Part shown: positions 25,001-31,759 of the stretch, piece by piece
How the letters are laid out: each line of letters starts with the position of its first letter
How positions within the stretch are numbered: the first letter of the stretch is position 1
Assembly (NCBI GenBank): GCA_905178155.1
Contig: CAJINV010000011.1
Coordinates: 2,947,144 to 3,011,143 of the forward strand
DNA: 64,000 bases
Reading direction: 5' to 3'
Origin: Amoebophrya sp. A120
Lineage: Eukaryota > Sar > Dinophyceae > Syndiniales > Amoebophryaceae
The notes under the pieces: model-generated
The model's input: only the letters and a program-made list of their open reading frames with translations
Databases searched by the model: none
What the model was told of the DNA's origin: nothing
Program-made: the position numbers and the translations under genes

Positions 25001-28000
25001 TTGACTTAAGGTAGAGCTTTCCTGTTGAGGGGGGGGATTTTTGTTGTCATGTAAAAATTCTCACATGGGCTGCTCATGTGAGTTCCTTCCTCTCTATAGC
25101 TTTTGTTGCTTTCTTTTTCCTATTCAGCAAAAAAACTCTTTTCTGGACATCGGTGCGGGTTTGATAGTAGTGCGCCACGTGATTCCGTTAGCTACTAGGA
25201 GGTAAGATGAGTCTCCTATTGCACAGACGCACCTAGCTTGGACTTCTCAAAAAATACAACTCGGTGGAGGGAACAGAAGTAAATTCCGAGAGAAACAGTC
25301 CTTGCCAGGCCTTGTAGCTAAATAGCAAGAGAAGAAAAGGAGCCCCACACACAAACCATTATGCCTATCTGATTTGTGCTCAAAGTTTTCCCTTTTTTTA
25401 CTCCTGAAAAAATTCGGAATCACGTGCCCTCGGTGTTCATGATCTCCTCGGTCTTGTACTAAGTATGGATTTGAGCCCCTGCTGAGTTTTCTTTCTTATC
25501 CCGTCCTCTTTTTGCTTTGTCTCTTATTTCTTGACCTTAGCATACTTAGAAAAAAAAAGAGGAACAGATGCTGTTTTTTATTTTTGAGAAAGAAAATAAA
25601 AGTCCTCAGGGGCATCCGGGGTGATGTTTGACCTATGCGCCAAGAAGCAGCAACATCACATCCCTTCATTTGCCCCTCAAGGTTCGTTTCTGATTAGGTT
25701 TTTTCTTTTCTTTTCTAACCAATCGAACACTTATCTAACGCAGGTAACCGCGATAAGAAACATGAGTCGATTGCATCTAATCTCCTCCTTTTCTCCTTAC
25801 TCTAAAAATCGAACCTCATCGAACCTCAAGCGTGCTCATTTTTCGTACAGAGAAACACGAACGAAGTGGCCACGAAAATCTCACAGTACTTACTGTTCAT
25901 TCGTCTACTTTAGCATTTTCATCTCGCACTATACTTCGTCTGCCGCTTGCCGAGCGAGGGCGGCAGCGGCTAACTTTCGTTTGGGGATTCTAAAGAAAGT
26001 TTGTATTGCATGACCAGCAAGAGGACTCCAGTTTGTCCTGCGCGGAGGGGACATTTCTCATGCGGTAGAGGCATCGCAAAGCCCTCGAAAAATCTGTGAT
26101 GCTAGAGCATGCATCACAGACATCATGGGTCATTCAAAATATGCATGACAAACTTGGCAATCTTCCAGACCCAGAGCCAGACATTTTTGCAGTTGATACC
26201 CAGTCCGGGCTGACAATCCTTCCCCGCGGAAACGCAGACTCCTGTACTCTTCGTCTTCCAGCCGGTAGGGCACGTGACACTGCTGCACTTTCGGCGGAGA
26301 CAAGTTGGTTCGTCGTTTATCTGAGTCCGTCGGCAGGTGGGACCAGCGCAGTGCGTGTTTTGGAATTCGAAGTCGTTCGCATCAATGTCGTTCCAGGTGC
26401 CACCATATCAAATGCAAAAGTGTCTGGGTCTGGAAGAATGCAACTTGTCATGTTAAATCTGAATCAGGCAAAAACCTGCGCTGCATGATTGCCAAAGGTT
26501 GAGCACTTTCGACCTAATCGAGAGGCAGTTTCTCAAGCAGGATAGGCATTGGAAAGGCTTCGCAGAATCTGTCATGCTAGGTCCTGCATTCCAGACCTCG
26601 TGGGTCATGGAAAACCTGCATGACAAATCTGACAATCTTCCAGACCCAGACATTTTTACAATCCATACACTAGAGTCGTGTGCTATCTGGTGGCAGGGCA
26701 TCCGACAACACCGCTGGACGCACGCAGGCTCTGCCAAACTGCACAAACCCCCAGGAACAACGGTATTATCCAAGGAAAAAACAAAAAGTGTTACGATTAC
26801 ATATTTGTTGCTACTTCAGCAACACAAATTTTCTGTGCTTTGCGATGCACAGATTGTAAGGGAAAACAGGTATGAAACGAGGCTCGGAAGCACTTTGTGC
26901 ACGACAGACCTTGTCTCCCTTGCTTGGTCTGCAACATACTTAATGCGTAACTGTACCACTTTTTTCTTTGCACAGGTATTCGGGCTGGCGTACTTTTTCC
27001 CGGACGTCGGCTCTATTTTGTCCTCGCACGCAAACTTGTTACATAGTCTCCAGGGCTCCGTGCAGCAGGTTGTTGCGCATTTCGACTTCCCCGCTGCGCC
27101 GATTTCCCCTTGGTCTGCGTCGCACCACTCCGGCCGGCCGGGCTTATCCACCATTTGCCAGTCCGAGCACGTCAGGAGATCACAGTTGTATCAAATGCAA
27201 ATATGTCTGGGTCTCGAAGATTCCGAGATTTGTCATTCAGTTTTTCCTAGCTCCCTCAAATCTGGAATGCGGGTCCCAGCATCACAGGTTCTGCAGCCCG
27301 TTCGTGATGCCTATTCTGCATGAGACATACCCTCTCAGCATGGCCAGAAGTGAGCACCTGTTGCCACTCATGCAACACAAATCTTTGTACGATCCGCAAC
27401 TCGCATCACAAGTTCGGACCCTTCCAGACCCACACCACGACCACATATTCGCATTTCATAACTTGGTGCGGCACACGAAATGGTCCCCCATCGTGGACTG
27501 CCTCTGGTGACCGAGCACGCAGGTCGCTCCGTCGCGGCACAACTTCCGCCCCGGAAAGGTGCAATGGGTGATCTCTTCACCCGGAGGAAGGCGGTTGCAG
27601 TTGGGAAACTGGCAACGACAAGGCTCCCCGTTTTCGACGGTAGAGTACTGTGGGTTCTGCTTCGAAGAGCAAAACCAGTAGTGGTACTCTTTGATGGGTG
27701 TGTCGCCTGAGAACGTGGACACGCCACCTTCTGCGGGGCAAATCGTATACACGAACTCCTCGTATTTGTGTCTCGTCGAAAGACAATCTAAGGCCAGCAC
27801 GCCCCTGTCGCGAAACGCCCGCGCCCAGCTCTTTAACGGGCCGCAAGCGGTCTGGGGCACGGGGACATAGAGATTAGAGTACGCCGACGACGCTTCTTTA
27901 CTGCGACAAATACCATTTCCATGGTCCCAAAACCATTCGTCGCCCCAGGGCTCCACGCACCACGCAAACAACTCCGCCGAACAGCCCGCGGCCCGCGGGT

Positions 28001-29777
28001 AATTTTCATGAAGCCTTTCGGCAACTCGATTTGCGTGGTTACCGAAAAAAGAGTGGTGGTCTGGATGGTCCACTCTCGGCCCGCCGTCGTAGGGGTCTCG
28101 GCATTGGTAGCGGACCTCGTCGTACGTGTCATAATTCGAACTTATTTCGTAACAATTGGTAAACAATTTACAGGACCACTCTGGTCCGGACCACACCTCG
28201 CCATCATACCCCACAACTACATACGTGGCGCAATTGGAGTTCTGCTCGCACTCATGGCGACACAGCTGCTGAGCGGCGTGCCAGTTACCGCCATCGAAAT
28301 CCTGCGTCTGAACGAAGTATCCGTATGGGGGTGGTAGTGGATTCGTGGGGGCCCCTCGGCGGCGCCGGCTACTTAGAAGCTGCGCATCTTTCGCGTAATC
28401 GACGTTCATGTCCATTTGCGGCAGCCAGGGGACGGTACCGCCGATGCCGGGCACGGCAGTGCGATCTTGAGAGGAATCCGCGCTGCTGTACACTTTCTTC
28501 GCAAACGGCTCCTTATCAAAGCAGGCTCCGTCCGCACTTTCCGTCAGCGTGCAGGCACTCGTCCAGCCGCGAGTGGCGGTGGTCCTCGCCGTCTGCTGCT
28601 GTTGGTAGCTTGTTGTTCGGCTTCCGTCACGATGAACCAGAGAACTCGCTGGTGGTCCTGTAGTTCCTGCCCGACGAAGACGACCTTCATACGCATACGC
28701 TGGCTCCTTGTGCTGGTCAGAATTTAATATTTCATGCGCCGGTGGCGGTGCCACTGGTGCTGGTCGTCGTCGTGGTGACGGAGCTGGAATATATCCAGAC
28801 CTACTGCTCGACGTCAACATCTCCGTGGCCGCAGCTCCCTCCTCCTGGTCAACATCTCTACTTCGAAGGGCCCGACCGCGCGCGGCTGCTGCGCCCACGT
28901 AATTGTTCTGGACGACGTCGACCGGGGATGAAGATGAGCTGGGAGTTGTTGTTGTTCTTGTTGTTGTCCTCGCCGCTGACACTGCCCTCGTTCGCAGCCT
29001 GGCGCTTTCGCCGCTTCCTTCTCGTTCACCTTCGGATTGTTCACGGGATGCTGCTTTGGCACGAGGAACACGAGGAAGTTCCTCGTCTTCCTCGGCGCTT
29101 GTAGTTTCGCTTTCCTCCTCTTGCATGTTGATGTCCATGTGGTAGCGAGACCGAGCAGTGTGGCGCAGTTTACTTCTCTGTTCCTTTATTTTCCGTGGTC
29201 GGAGAGCATGATCGTCTTCGTCTTCTCCGACCGCAGATGCATATAATTTGCGATACTCCTCCTCCTGGGCTGCTCGTCCAGTTGCGACGACCACTTGCAC
29301 CAGCCCATAGCGAGTATTTTCAAAAAGCGCGAAGCTCCGTAAATGCACCGCGGATGATGATGAAGCAATAAACGTCAGAAGCTGCAAACAAAAGAACAAA
29401 GAAAGAAGCGCCGCGAGGGTTGTTCTTGTTCTTGTTGTACCACCCTGATGTACTAGAAGCGCATTCGGAGGTCCTCCTCGCGACGTCCAAAGCATTTTTC
29501 TACTTCCAAGAAAGACGCTCTCCTGCATCTGCTTCCACCTCTTGCACCCCCTTCTGCGTGTTTTTGTCCTGCTGCGGAAAAGCCATGAAGATGGACCTGC
29601 TGCTGTGCCACGCTGATGATGGGAGCAGGACGACAGCCTCGCTTCGTGCTCAGTCCCGGCCTCCGCACCTTTATTTTTTATCTTAAACCGACACAACATG
29701 ATGGACCTTGTGGATGCCATTTTAGTTCTTGTGACCGCCGGTGCTGTTCTCGGTCTGCGAGTCTGCGAAAGCAGCAT
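4080..29777 (-). CDS. Giant cysteine-rich apple-domain membrane protein, 28 exons
   Basis: Exons on the minus strand: 29777-27461, 27188-26975, 26766-26668, 26405-26199, 17102-17048, 16725-16549, 16331-16253, 15926-15408, 15121-14942, 14570-14248, 13388-13351, 13162-12914, 12767-12666, 12422-12389, 12114-11573, 11237-11035, 10489-10427, 10156-9992, 9745-9537, 9117-9052, 8786-8688, 8479-8283, 8049-7700, 7347-6835, 6675-6498, 6173-6138, 5952-5527, 5304-4080. Dropping one 5-bp duplication per junction gives 2,910 codons in one frame, and I translated across all 27 junctions. Exon 1 has a hydrophobic segment near residues 122-142 (signal peptide or anchor; a start at 29495 would suit a signal peptide), then an apple/PAN-like domain near 482-566. 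Exon 8 has a second apple-like domain with a Glu-Cys-x3-Cys pattern. Many exons carry a unit of the form C-x-n-D-x-D-x-x-T-C-C-x3-C. Exon 28 has one membrane span (about 4560-4640) and a Gly/Ser/Ala tail with repeated SAFG. I infer a type I surface receptor or adhesin; no ligand or named family is recognised. Confidence 0.8.
5305..5526. mobile_element. Introner, family L (intron 27 of the Cys-rich gene)
   Basis: Ends: CATCAAAACGGGAAGAAG and, inverted, TATCAAAGTGAAGAGCG. Flanks TGCGA/CGCCA match at 3 of 5 positions. Removal joins E-I-G to E-F-L-A-T in frame. Confidence 0.7.
5953..6137. mobile_element. Introner, family A (intron 26)
   Basis: Family A TIR, TATGGCGTTSTCAA type, at both ends, with the internal TTTGTSAYGC motif. 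Duplication GAAGA/AAAGA. The frame continues across it. Confidence 0.85.
6174..6497. mobile_element. Introner, family B (intron 25)
   Basis: Family B TIR (TATCAAAAGGAAAAATCC type, then a C-rich run and CCCCATAT) at both ends. Perfect duplication GCCCC. Removal keeps the frame. Confidence 0.9.
6676..6834. mobile_element. Introner, family F (intron 24)
   Basis: Family F TIR with the AGTATCGTACTCGTA core inverted at the right end. Perfect duplication CCGAA. Joins L-I-R to K-E-G-V in frame. Confidence 0.9.
7348..7699. mobile_element. Introner, family H (intron 23)
   Basis: Right end is the inverted form of TATCTTGTGTAAAAACGTCC. The left end is a diverged TATCC...CGACCCCACAGTTG. Flanks GATTA/GAAGA match at 3 of 5. 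Removal joins a Ser-rich stretch in frame and bypasses an in-frame TAA at the exon edge. Confidence 0.7.
8050..8282. mobile_element. Introner, family K (intron 22)
   Basis: Ends TATGCAACAAAAAAAGG and, inverted, TATCCAACACAAAAATT. Perfect duplication CAGCT. Joins Q-P-S to C-A-F-K-I-F in frame. Confidence 0.85.
8480..8687. mobile_element. Introner, family I (intron 21)
   Basis: Ends TATCCCACTGGAAGAG and, inverted, TATCCCACAGAAAAAAGC. It shares TIRs with the element at 44077-44247. Flanks ATCGC/ATCTT match at 3 of 5. Frame maintained. Confidence 0.75.
8787..9051. mobile_element. Introner, family E (intron 20)
   Basis: Ends TATGCCAAGGAAAAGTG and, inverted, TATGCCAGGAAAAGTAAAG. Perfect duplication AGAGC. 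Joins T-T-L to C-Y-G-I in frame. Confidence 0.85.
9118..9536. mobile_element. Introner, family A, enlarged by a nested retroposon (intron 19)
   Basis: Family A TIRs at both ends, flanks ATCTT/CTCTT. It is about 175 bp longer than other family A copies because of the insertion at 9175-9334. Removal joins G-L-E-E to A-K-T-A-C in frame. Confidence 0.85.
9175..9334 (-). mobile_element. Nested poly(A) retroposon inside introner
   Basis: A 160-bp insert with 14 T at its left end (a poly(A) tail on the minus strand) is bracketed by an 18-bp perfect direct repeat, GATTTGTCATGCAAAATT, at 9157-9174 and 9335-9352. Other family A copies carry this 18-mer once at the same place. So this is a target-site duplication made by LINE-type retroposition. 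I do not recognise the 145-bp body; a small structural RNA or SINE is possible. Confidence 0.65.
9746..9991. mobile_element. Introner, family A (intron 18)
   Basis: TCTGGCGTTCTCAAG at the left end, TATGGCGTTCTCAAATG inverted at the right. Perfect duplication CTGCC. Joins I-W-Q to V-S-E-A in frame. Confidence 0.9.
10157..10426. mobile_element. Introner, family C (intron 17)
   Basis: TATCAAGTGCAACAGTGTC at the left and TATGGATTGCAAAAATGTC inverted at the right, with TCTGGGTCTGG next to both. Perfect duplication ACCCG. Joins R-R-R-V to C-P-F-L in frame. Confidence 0.9.
10490..11034. mobile_element. Introner, family G, hosting a nested introner (intron 16)
   Basis: Right end is the inverted form of TATTACAATGAAAAGC. 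The left end TATT|ACCGTGAAAAATAATG is split by the family E element at 10494-10704. Perfect duplication AACAG at 10485-10489 and 11035-11039. Removing the whole block joins G-D-C to S-D-F-D-C in frame. Confidence 0.85.
10494..10704. mobile_element. Introner, family E, nested at the end of a family G introner
   Basis: TATCGCAAGAAAAAAGTG and, inverted, TATCAGGAGAAAAAAGTG, both followed by TTACAG. It has its own perfect duplication GTATT (10489-10493 and 10705-10709), which straddles the boundary between the outer duplication and the family G TIR. It therefore inserted after the family G element. Confidence 0.85.
11238..11572. mobile_element. Introner, family G (intron 15)
   Basis: TATTACAATGAAAAATGCCC and, inverted, TACTACAATGAAAAATG. 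Perfect duplication TCGAG. Joins F-C-L-S to N-E-C-D-G in frame. Confidence 0.9.
12115..12388. mobile_element. Introner, family M (intron 14)
   Basis: TATCCACCGAAAATAAATAA and, inverted, TATCGCACGAGAATATTAAA, both leading to CTGYGTTGG-like sequence. Flanks TGTCG/TGTGG. Joins T-C-H to S-K-G-D-D-C in frame, leaving a 34-nt exon on one side. Confidence 0.75.
12423..12665. mobile_element. Introner, family A (intron 13)
   Basis: TATGGCGTTCTCAAAC at the left; the inverted right end decays to GAACGCCCTA. Perfect duplication TTAGA. Joins C-P-S to K-T-R-G-G in frame. Confidence 0.9.
12768..12913. mobile_element. Introner, family F (intron 12)
   Basis: CATCCTGTGCAAAAC...AGTATCGTACT and, inverted, TATGCAGTGCAAAAGTGCCG. 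Perfect duplication AGACG. Joins S-G-V to C-E-S-N-N-C in frame. Confidence 0.9.
13163..13350. mobile_element. Introner, family F (intron 11)
   Basis: TATGCAATGCAAAAGCATCG and, inverted, TATCCTCTGCAAAAGC. Perfect duplication CTGGT. Joins P-D-Q to T-G-L-A in frame. Confidence 0.9.
13389..14247. mobile_element. Introner, family H, unusually long (intron 10)
   Basis: TATCCTGTGGAAAAACGTCC at the left, the inverted TATCCTGAGTAAAAACGTCC at the right, perfect duplication GCCGC. At 859 bp it is two to three times the length of other family H copies, with an unrelated central stretch (about 13450-13950). Joins R-K-S-G to I-T-W-E-M in frame, leaving a 38-nt exon. Confidence 0.8.
14571..14941. mobile_element. 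Probable introner, no clear TIR (intron 9)
   Basis: It holds the shared internal motif near both ends (TTTGTGATGC at the left, GCATGACAAATTTTC inverted at the right). Flanks GTCTC/GTGTC. Terminal inverted similarity is weak. Removal joins K-R-H to G-G-G-W-K-T in frame and bypasses in-frame stops. Confidence 0.5.
15122..15407. mobile_element. Introner, family H (intron 8)
   Basis: TATCCTATGTAAAAGCGTCC and the inverted TATCCTGAGTAAAAAAATCC. Perfect duplication ACGAG. Joins D-T-C-L-V to A-R-C-R-E in frame. Confidence 0.9.
15927..16252. mobile_element. Introner, family B (intron 7)
   Basis: TATTGTGAGGAAAAATCC and the inverted TATCAAAAGGAAAAATCC. Duplication GGCGG/GGTGG. Joins A-P-P-H to P-N-D-F-K-C in frame. 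Confidence 0.9.
16332..16548. mobile_element. Introner, family D (intron 6)
   Basis: TATGACGGTGCACAACTCCC and the inverted TATGAGAGTGCACAACTCCC. Perfect duplication GTTAG (CTAAC on the coding strand). Removal gives G-Y-L-T-L-T-P-W in frame. No offset in the duplication gives GT-AG or GC-AG. Confidence 0.9.
16726..17047. mobile_element. Introner, family B (intron 5)
   Basis: TATCAGAGTGAAAAACTCCC and the inverted TATCAAAAAGGAAAAATCCC. Perfect duplication TGGTG. Joins E-R-C-T to R-R-A-N-H in frame. Confidence 0.9.
17174..25984 (-). mobile_element. Full-length LINE (endonuclease/RT/RNase H) with poly(A) tail
   Basis: The insertion is bracketed by a 15-bp target-site duplication with one mismatch: GGATTCTACAGAAAG at 17159-17173 and GGATTCTAAAGAAAG at 25985-25999. 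It ends on the minus strand in 18 A (17174-17191). It has about 1 kb of 5' leader, one long ORF (24975-19102) and about 1.9 kb of 3' sequence. The 3' sequence has a Lys/Arg/Glu-rich open frame (18339-17926) of doubtful meaning. The intact ORF, clean tail and near-perfect duplication suggest a recent insertion. Confidence 0.9.
19102..24975 (-). CDS. LINE polyprotein: zinc fingers, APE endonuclease, RT, RNase H
   Basis: A 1,957-residue uninterrupted ORF. Three Cys/His fingers lie near residues 220-248, 313-340 and 354-378. An APE-type endonuclease follows (about 424-655) with LGLQETH, MLGDFNARSPAWD, SPDVIII and SDHNFV. The reverse transcriptase (about 1053-1360) has an A-box ADNICGFD, GVPQGSPLSG near 1277 and a YSDD catalytic box near 1313. 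RNase H (about 1610-1795) has CADGSVS, SFDAECFAQ and a final RPGH...NDAVDA segment. A Cys-x2-Cys...His...Cys motif sits near 1915-1940. This order is that of RNase H-bearing LINEs of the I/R1/LOA grade. The protein nicks target DNA and copies its own RNA there. A TGA ends the frame at 19102 and 69 further codons stay open in the same frame to 18892. All catalytic motifs look intact, so activity is plausible but unproven. Confidence 0.93.
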   Translation of the reverse strand: MACEKQLCTRLAEQNTTSRVALKVVKKFLARPLGRNKHFHIMKSAKLDTGRAEADENDDELCRTARDDLGLNLENEEEEGGSQRGLDDLAAENRVRGQNQDHQDRGHDGNRKEYLLPPLEDDDGGERENGGRASESNLGRNPALQDSRRQEEDQRNDSGQNGGHQHAGSGNLEEDVRQEYDEHFLVHAWVYQEGMEDDKELQKKVAELGHEQKQTKMKRWHVCGGCLHAVTAENQLAKHLTRCKKSHPERRSSMTDCDRMSNPIEITRMTEGENILKPWQKTKTRLVMRNGTRTKLTWIVPNYDDMHDRNKHKVGKYVCLLCGVTNSDDAEQMDKHRLCCRKTVGKLLQNMADGKGTEWQCPECSIYAANDGHARRGVHKLQDRISTGKYTSEDAEALVAAGLEYENVFRMTSKKHKKKTLLEKVVVGTFNTQALNDKSGAKAFVLKMLKDKKIGIEILGLQETHMDDILDEEFIAQVLDLGFHVIICKQKTRKTLRGCSALLVRSCFDFVGVTAAEDKNAVETSGALLRAGGYTFEVLNFYAQSNALKGEMLSENAAIMLGDFNARSPAWDANARQENPNGSILKRWLHMNNHKDTFQVVNDRNVFTRTPKDDRKTSPDVIIINKKDFKSEEENSHAIQATCSDHNFVYASLNFSTEVQEAVECDVVDEDGGEFFCDMEPRFEPRFQFETGTRIEDMCWTTECSNMLEVAMHDSKFLKAGWSELNEDDAQAELKAFRDNLLQAAMMTIPHTQKDRNAIPNEAKRQKKEGPGAARDNGNSEDVAERVEGGGGVAATQDGDKEEGQKESSSDKKLLSGTKTTGASQRNQVQNREQRGTTAKAPARESGHELLQEDARDLSMSAIFGDGALQQAASSSAAGSRLASMEPSMKISLEQDDSEKSEDDDTAGKLEVDENEVEEKNSLDVKSPRTLWKEINRRRGRRTWRTSAFPRAMIKREKRREYVERVTGNDPGSNAAADKAIKKEKLTNKPLPSETTTDRKTIVNMFHALYKQRPKKVYADEKLKFPHDQNYIDKLREEVRNSAKRRASLGVFRELTKLEFRAAVNKMEKEKSPGYDHIPHELIKALKDENEEILFRLFYILIKYDAFPAIGNLVNIAPAQKTTNLPYAEQLYRPVSLLSVFSKLCEIIIDRRFSLYLEGFRWEGNTLKHRDEVNKLPVTSLAYRKGFSKEDSAIRIIDFLFAKLIIGSENGGWWDNDEDKFVGLADNICGFDVCDHQTMLMTNLYLGIPLDLFGVVTQWLSGRTAKIREGDRCWHLVPGVPQGSPLSGGVFNAHHIPMLRMLERLNKGNAVVIQYSDDNCQAGYARNLATNRKNLVSQARSYYIFFETDKSEVVLYKRGFEDRRVEAARSLGFLYDGAWTFESMYEKIMEDMLREARVATGLKSLRPSKKCDVFEALCYSALASNGSPMYPYFTEANKVQLEKLVAKHLKFLLNLPKTTPTSALYEAAGLARPHLLFLVENLMHFYKGAARGSWPLDGETVDHPAVLGMIDAVDSNPIASTPVKFAWTTFFRTISQRKLPEIHAALKSQPLNLTRKEWTGFKISVKTMDDIGRESGYAKLSSMKDSSELSRARLAIAVKQEYEIRKRLRNIDELIMCADGSVSEAENTGGCGGATFWYAKECENMPDDPTDPVSGIAGVEPLCVSTAIVTSPLPFLKVDSFDAECFAQVRQLRKTTEVCVSTGLRRLIKKLGMYSDPNSILEAFANYDDSSSHQIYLIAQEIELLREACMNKVPSFDMHDISTRTIAPEREFEVDMRWRPGHSRLYFNDAVDAIASAAILRYKKARQLGLEAYAFKKIITPTILRRLLESSTSDWWGPDDFSTCAPVLLKRAKKLGPFRPKSGALPSRLLEVVYYYFWRGAFPEGMAAAGLYEYEEGIYYQKCTLCNTKSTCHATHLLCKCEKLEDCRTEIFGLPRIPEEEEVMMLKNPKKIFSYLL
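26406..26667. mobile_element. Introner, family C (intron 3)
   Basis: TATCAAATGCAAAAGTGTC and the inverted TATGGATTGTAAAAATGTC, inner TCTGGGTCTGGAAG on both sides. Duplication CACCA/CACTA. Joins H-D-S-S to G-T-W-N-D in frame. Confidence 0.9.
26767..26974. mobile_element. Introner, family E (intron 2)
   Basis: TATCCAAGGAAAAAAC and the inverted TGTGCAAAGAAAAAAGTG. Perfect duplication GGTAT. Joins S-P-N-T to V-V-P-G-G in frame. Confidence 0.88.
27189..27460. mobile_element. Introner, family C (intron 1)
   Basis: TATCAAATGCAAATATGTC and a diverged inverted TATGAAATGCGAATATG. Duplication AGTTG/ACTTG. Joins C-R-T-K to C-D-L-L-T-C in frame. Confidence 0.88.
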
Positions 29778-31058
29778 AAAACTACCTCAAGCTGATGTTG
29801 CGGTAGAGTACTAAACGGCAGACATGTTCATCATTCATCGACAAGGACACCGACACCTATTTGTTTTTCGGCTCTGTGGGATCAAAATCTTTTATCCACA
29901 CAAAATAACTAAGTGTTACGACAGCGGGTAAAGGCCGCGGCTGCACAGCAAACGACTTTCGACTGAAACACGACAAGGAGGAGGAGGATCCTTCACACCT
30001 GGATTTAGCTATACATTGAAGGCCCTAAAATATCCACCTTCTCGCCCATCTTTTCAAATTTTGGCCAGTTGATTGCTCGGCGCCCTCGCCGCTTATCGCG
30101 TAGCGCCTCTTCGATGGCGGCTGCGCGTCCGCCTTTGCAAACGCGCCAAGCCGGGCTGTTCTATTTCTTCCCCGTGGCCCGGGGCAGAAACGCAAGCCAA
30201 ACACCCCAAAGAGAAAAGCCACCCAAACGAACCTCCCAATCATATGAGGCCATGGACCCTGAGCGCGCCTCTGCTTGCGCAGGTAAGGAAAGGCGCCCGG
30301 CAATAGCGACAAACGCGGAAAATGCCCCTGGCCAATTTACCTTCGACAAGGCGCAGCCAAGCGAAAGGCTGCGCCTCCCCTCTTAACTTATCAGCCCCGG
30401 CCTGGCTTGGGCCTGATTCGGAAACAACGCCCGGCGCATCTTCTGCGCAGCTTCCCAAACCCCTAGCGGTTCAGGACTTGGCGCGCGCCCAATAAAATGA
30501 GGACAGGCGGCGTAGGCTGGGAAACTCGGACAAGCCAACTGGAATGGGAGGTCTCGGGAGAATAGGGAGGCGCGCACAGACCACAGCTGTCCGAGAAGCC
30601 AAAGGGATCGGCAGATCCGGGAGACCTGAGGAGCGAGCAACCCCTGACGAGGTGGCTCGTGTTTCATGGCGCAACCTTTTCAAATGTGGACACGGCTGAA
30701 GCGGGGAAATATGCCTCGGGGCGCATCTATTCAAATCTGAAAAGCAACAGACGAAAAAGCTGCTGTGCTCTCCTGTGCTTTCAAAATTCGCAAACTTGCT
30801 GAGGGGGCATCTTCGCAATCTTCGGAGCCACAAAAGAGGCAAACAAAGAAACAGGTGTCGCCAGAGGCACGGCTTTGCTTACCATCTGGCGACCCGCCAG
30901 CTGGAGCGCAAGTTAAAGCCTTGGACTCTCGTCAGCAATTCTCTGTCTAGGTTCATCAAAGGGGTTGCCAAAAAGGTTTATCAAAATCCACCATACCGTG
31001 GGGACTAGCTTAAGTTAATGAGCTCTTTTTTAACCTCATCGAAGCGGTTGTCAAAAAG
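29778..31058. other. Spacer, GC-rich in part; no supported gene
   Basis: This stretch holds the upstream region of the cysteine-rich gene and, from 30060, GC-rich DNA with overlapping open frames on both strands. None has a recognisable domain or splice-linked extension. I see no promoter motif I can name. Confidence 0.4.
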
Positions 31059-31386
31059 GTTGTCAAATTTTGAAAAGATGCTGAAGGAAACATCTTTTCA
31101 AAATTTGACAACCTCAACAAAGCAACTGCTTGCATTGTTGAGGTTGTCAAATTTTGAAAAGATGTTTCCTTCAGCATCTTTTCAAAATTTGGAAAGTGAG
31201 CAGCCACTTATCAAAATTTGAAAAGATGCAGAAAGAGCATCTTTTCAAAATTTGATATTTCCGCTGTTCGGGTTGTCAAATTTTGAAAAGATGTTTCCTG
31301 CAGCATCTTTTCAAAATTTGGAAAGTGAGCAGCCACTTATCAAAATTTGAAAAGATGCAGAAAGAGCATCTTTTCAAAATTTGATA
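31059..31386. repeat. Tandem hairpin array (128-bp period)
   Basis: A 22-bp inverted repeat, GTTGTCAAATTTTGAAAAGATG with a 10-nt loop, occupies 31059-31112. Two copies of a 128-bp unit then follow (from about 31144 and 31272). Each contains a perfect 49-bp hairpin with 21-bp arms TATCAAAATTTGAAAAGATGC and a 7-nt loop (31209-31257 and 31338-31386). The hairpin ends TATCAAA/TTTGATA resemble introner termini. Confidence 0.85.
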
Positions 31387-31759
31387 GCTTGCAAAGTTGA
31401 AAAGATGAGCACAGCAGGATACTTCCAGTGAAACGATTTTCGACTGAAACACGACATGCAGAGAAACGCCACCAGATGGCAAGTATTCGACCTCGTTTGC
31501 GGGCCTCGTCCTCTTTTTTTAGTACTTCTCTTTCTTTTTCCGACGTCAGTCTTCATTGTTCTTTTAGTAAGTACAAATGTCAGAAAGACAATTGGTTTTT
31601 GCGATGCGTCCCAGGAAGACGTTTTGCCCTTCCAGCACTGCAGTTCTGCTCCAAAAATGATGTACTATTCTGCACCCATTCGTCACTGAGAAATTGAAAT
31701 CAACTCGCCTGAATAGAATATTTTGAGCAGCAGTCTTCTGTGTAAAATGAAGTTTATCG

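Larger units (their letters stand above)
17103..26198. mobile_element. Introner, family C, split by a LINE (intron 4, 9.1 kb)
   Basis: The left part (17103-17173) starts TATCAAATGCAAATATGTC with TCTGGGTCTGG. The right part (25985-26198) ends in the inverted TATCAACTGCAAAAATGTC with the same inner motif. The two halves are one family C introner interrupted by the LINE. Outer flanks TCCGG/CCCAG match at 3 of 5. Removing everything joins Q-P-G-L-G to Q-S-H-M-D-D-L in frame into the next cysteine unit. Confidence 0.85.

Noticed and set aside
5257-30000. Stop-codon reassignment to explain in-frame stops at exon edges
   Set aside because: The stops lie inside delimited introners, and true gene ends in the window use TAA, TAG and TGA as terminators.
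31059-31386. CRISPR-like array
   Set aside because: Units are tandem hairpins without unique spacers, in a eukaryotic intergenic region.
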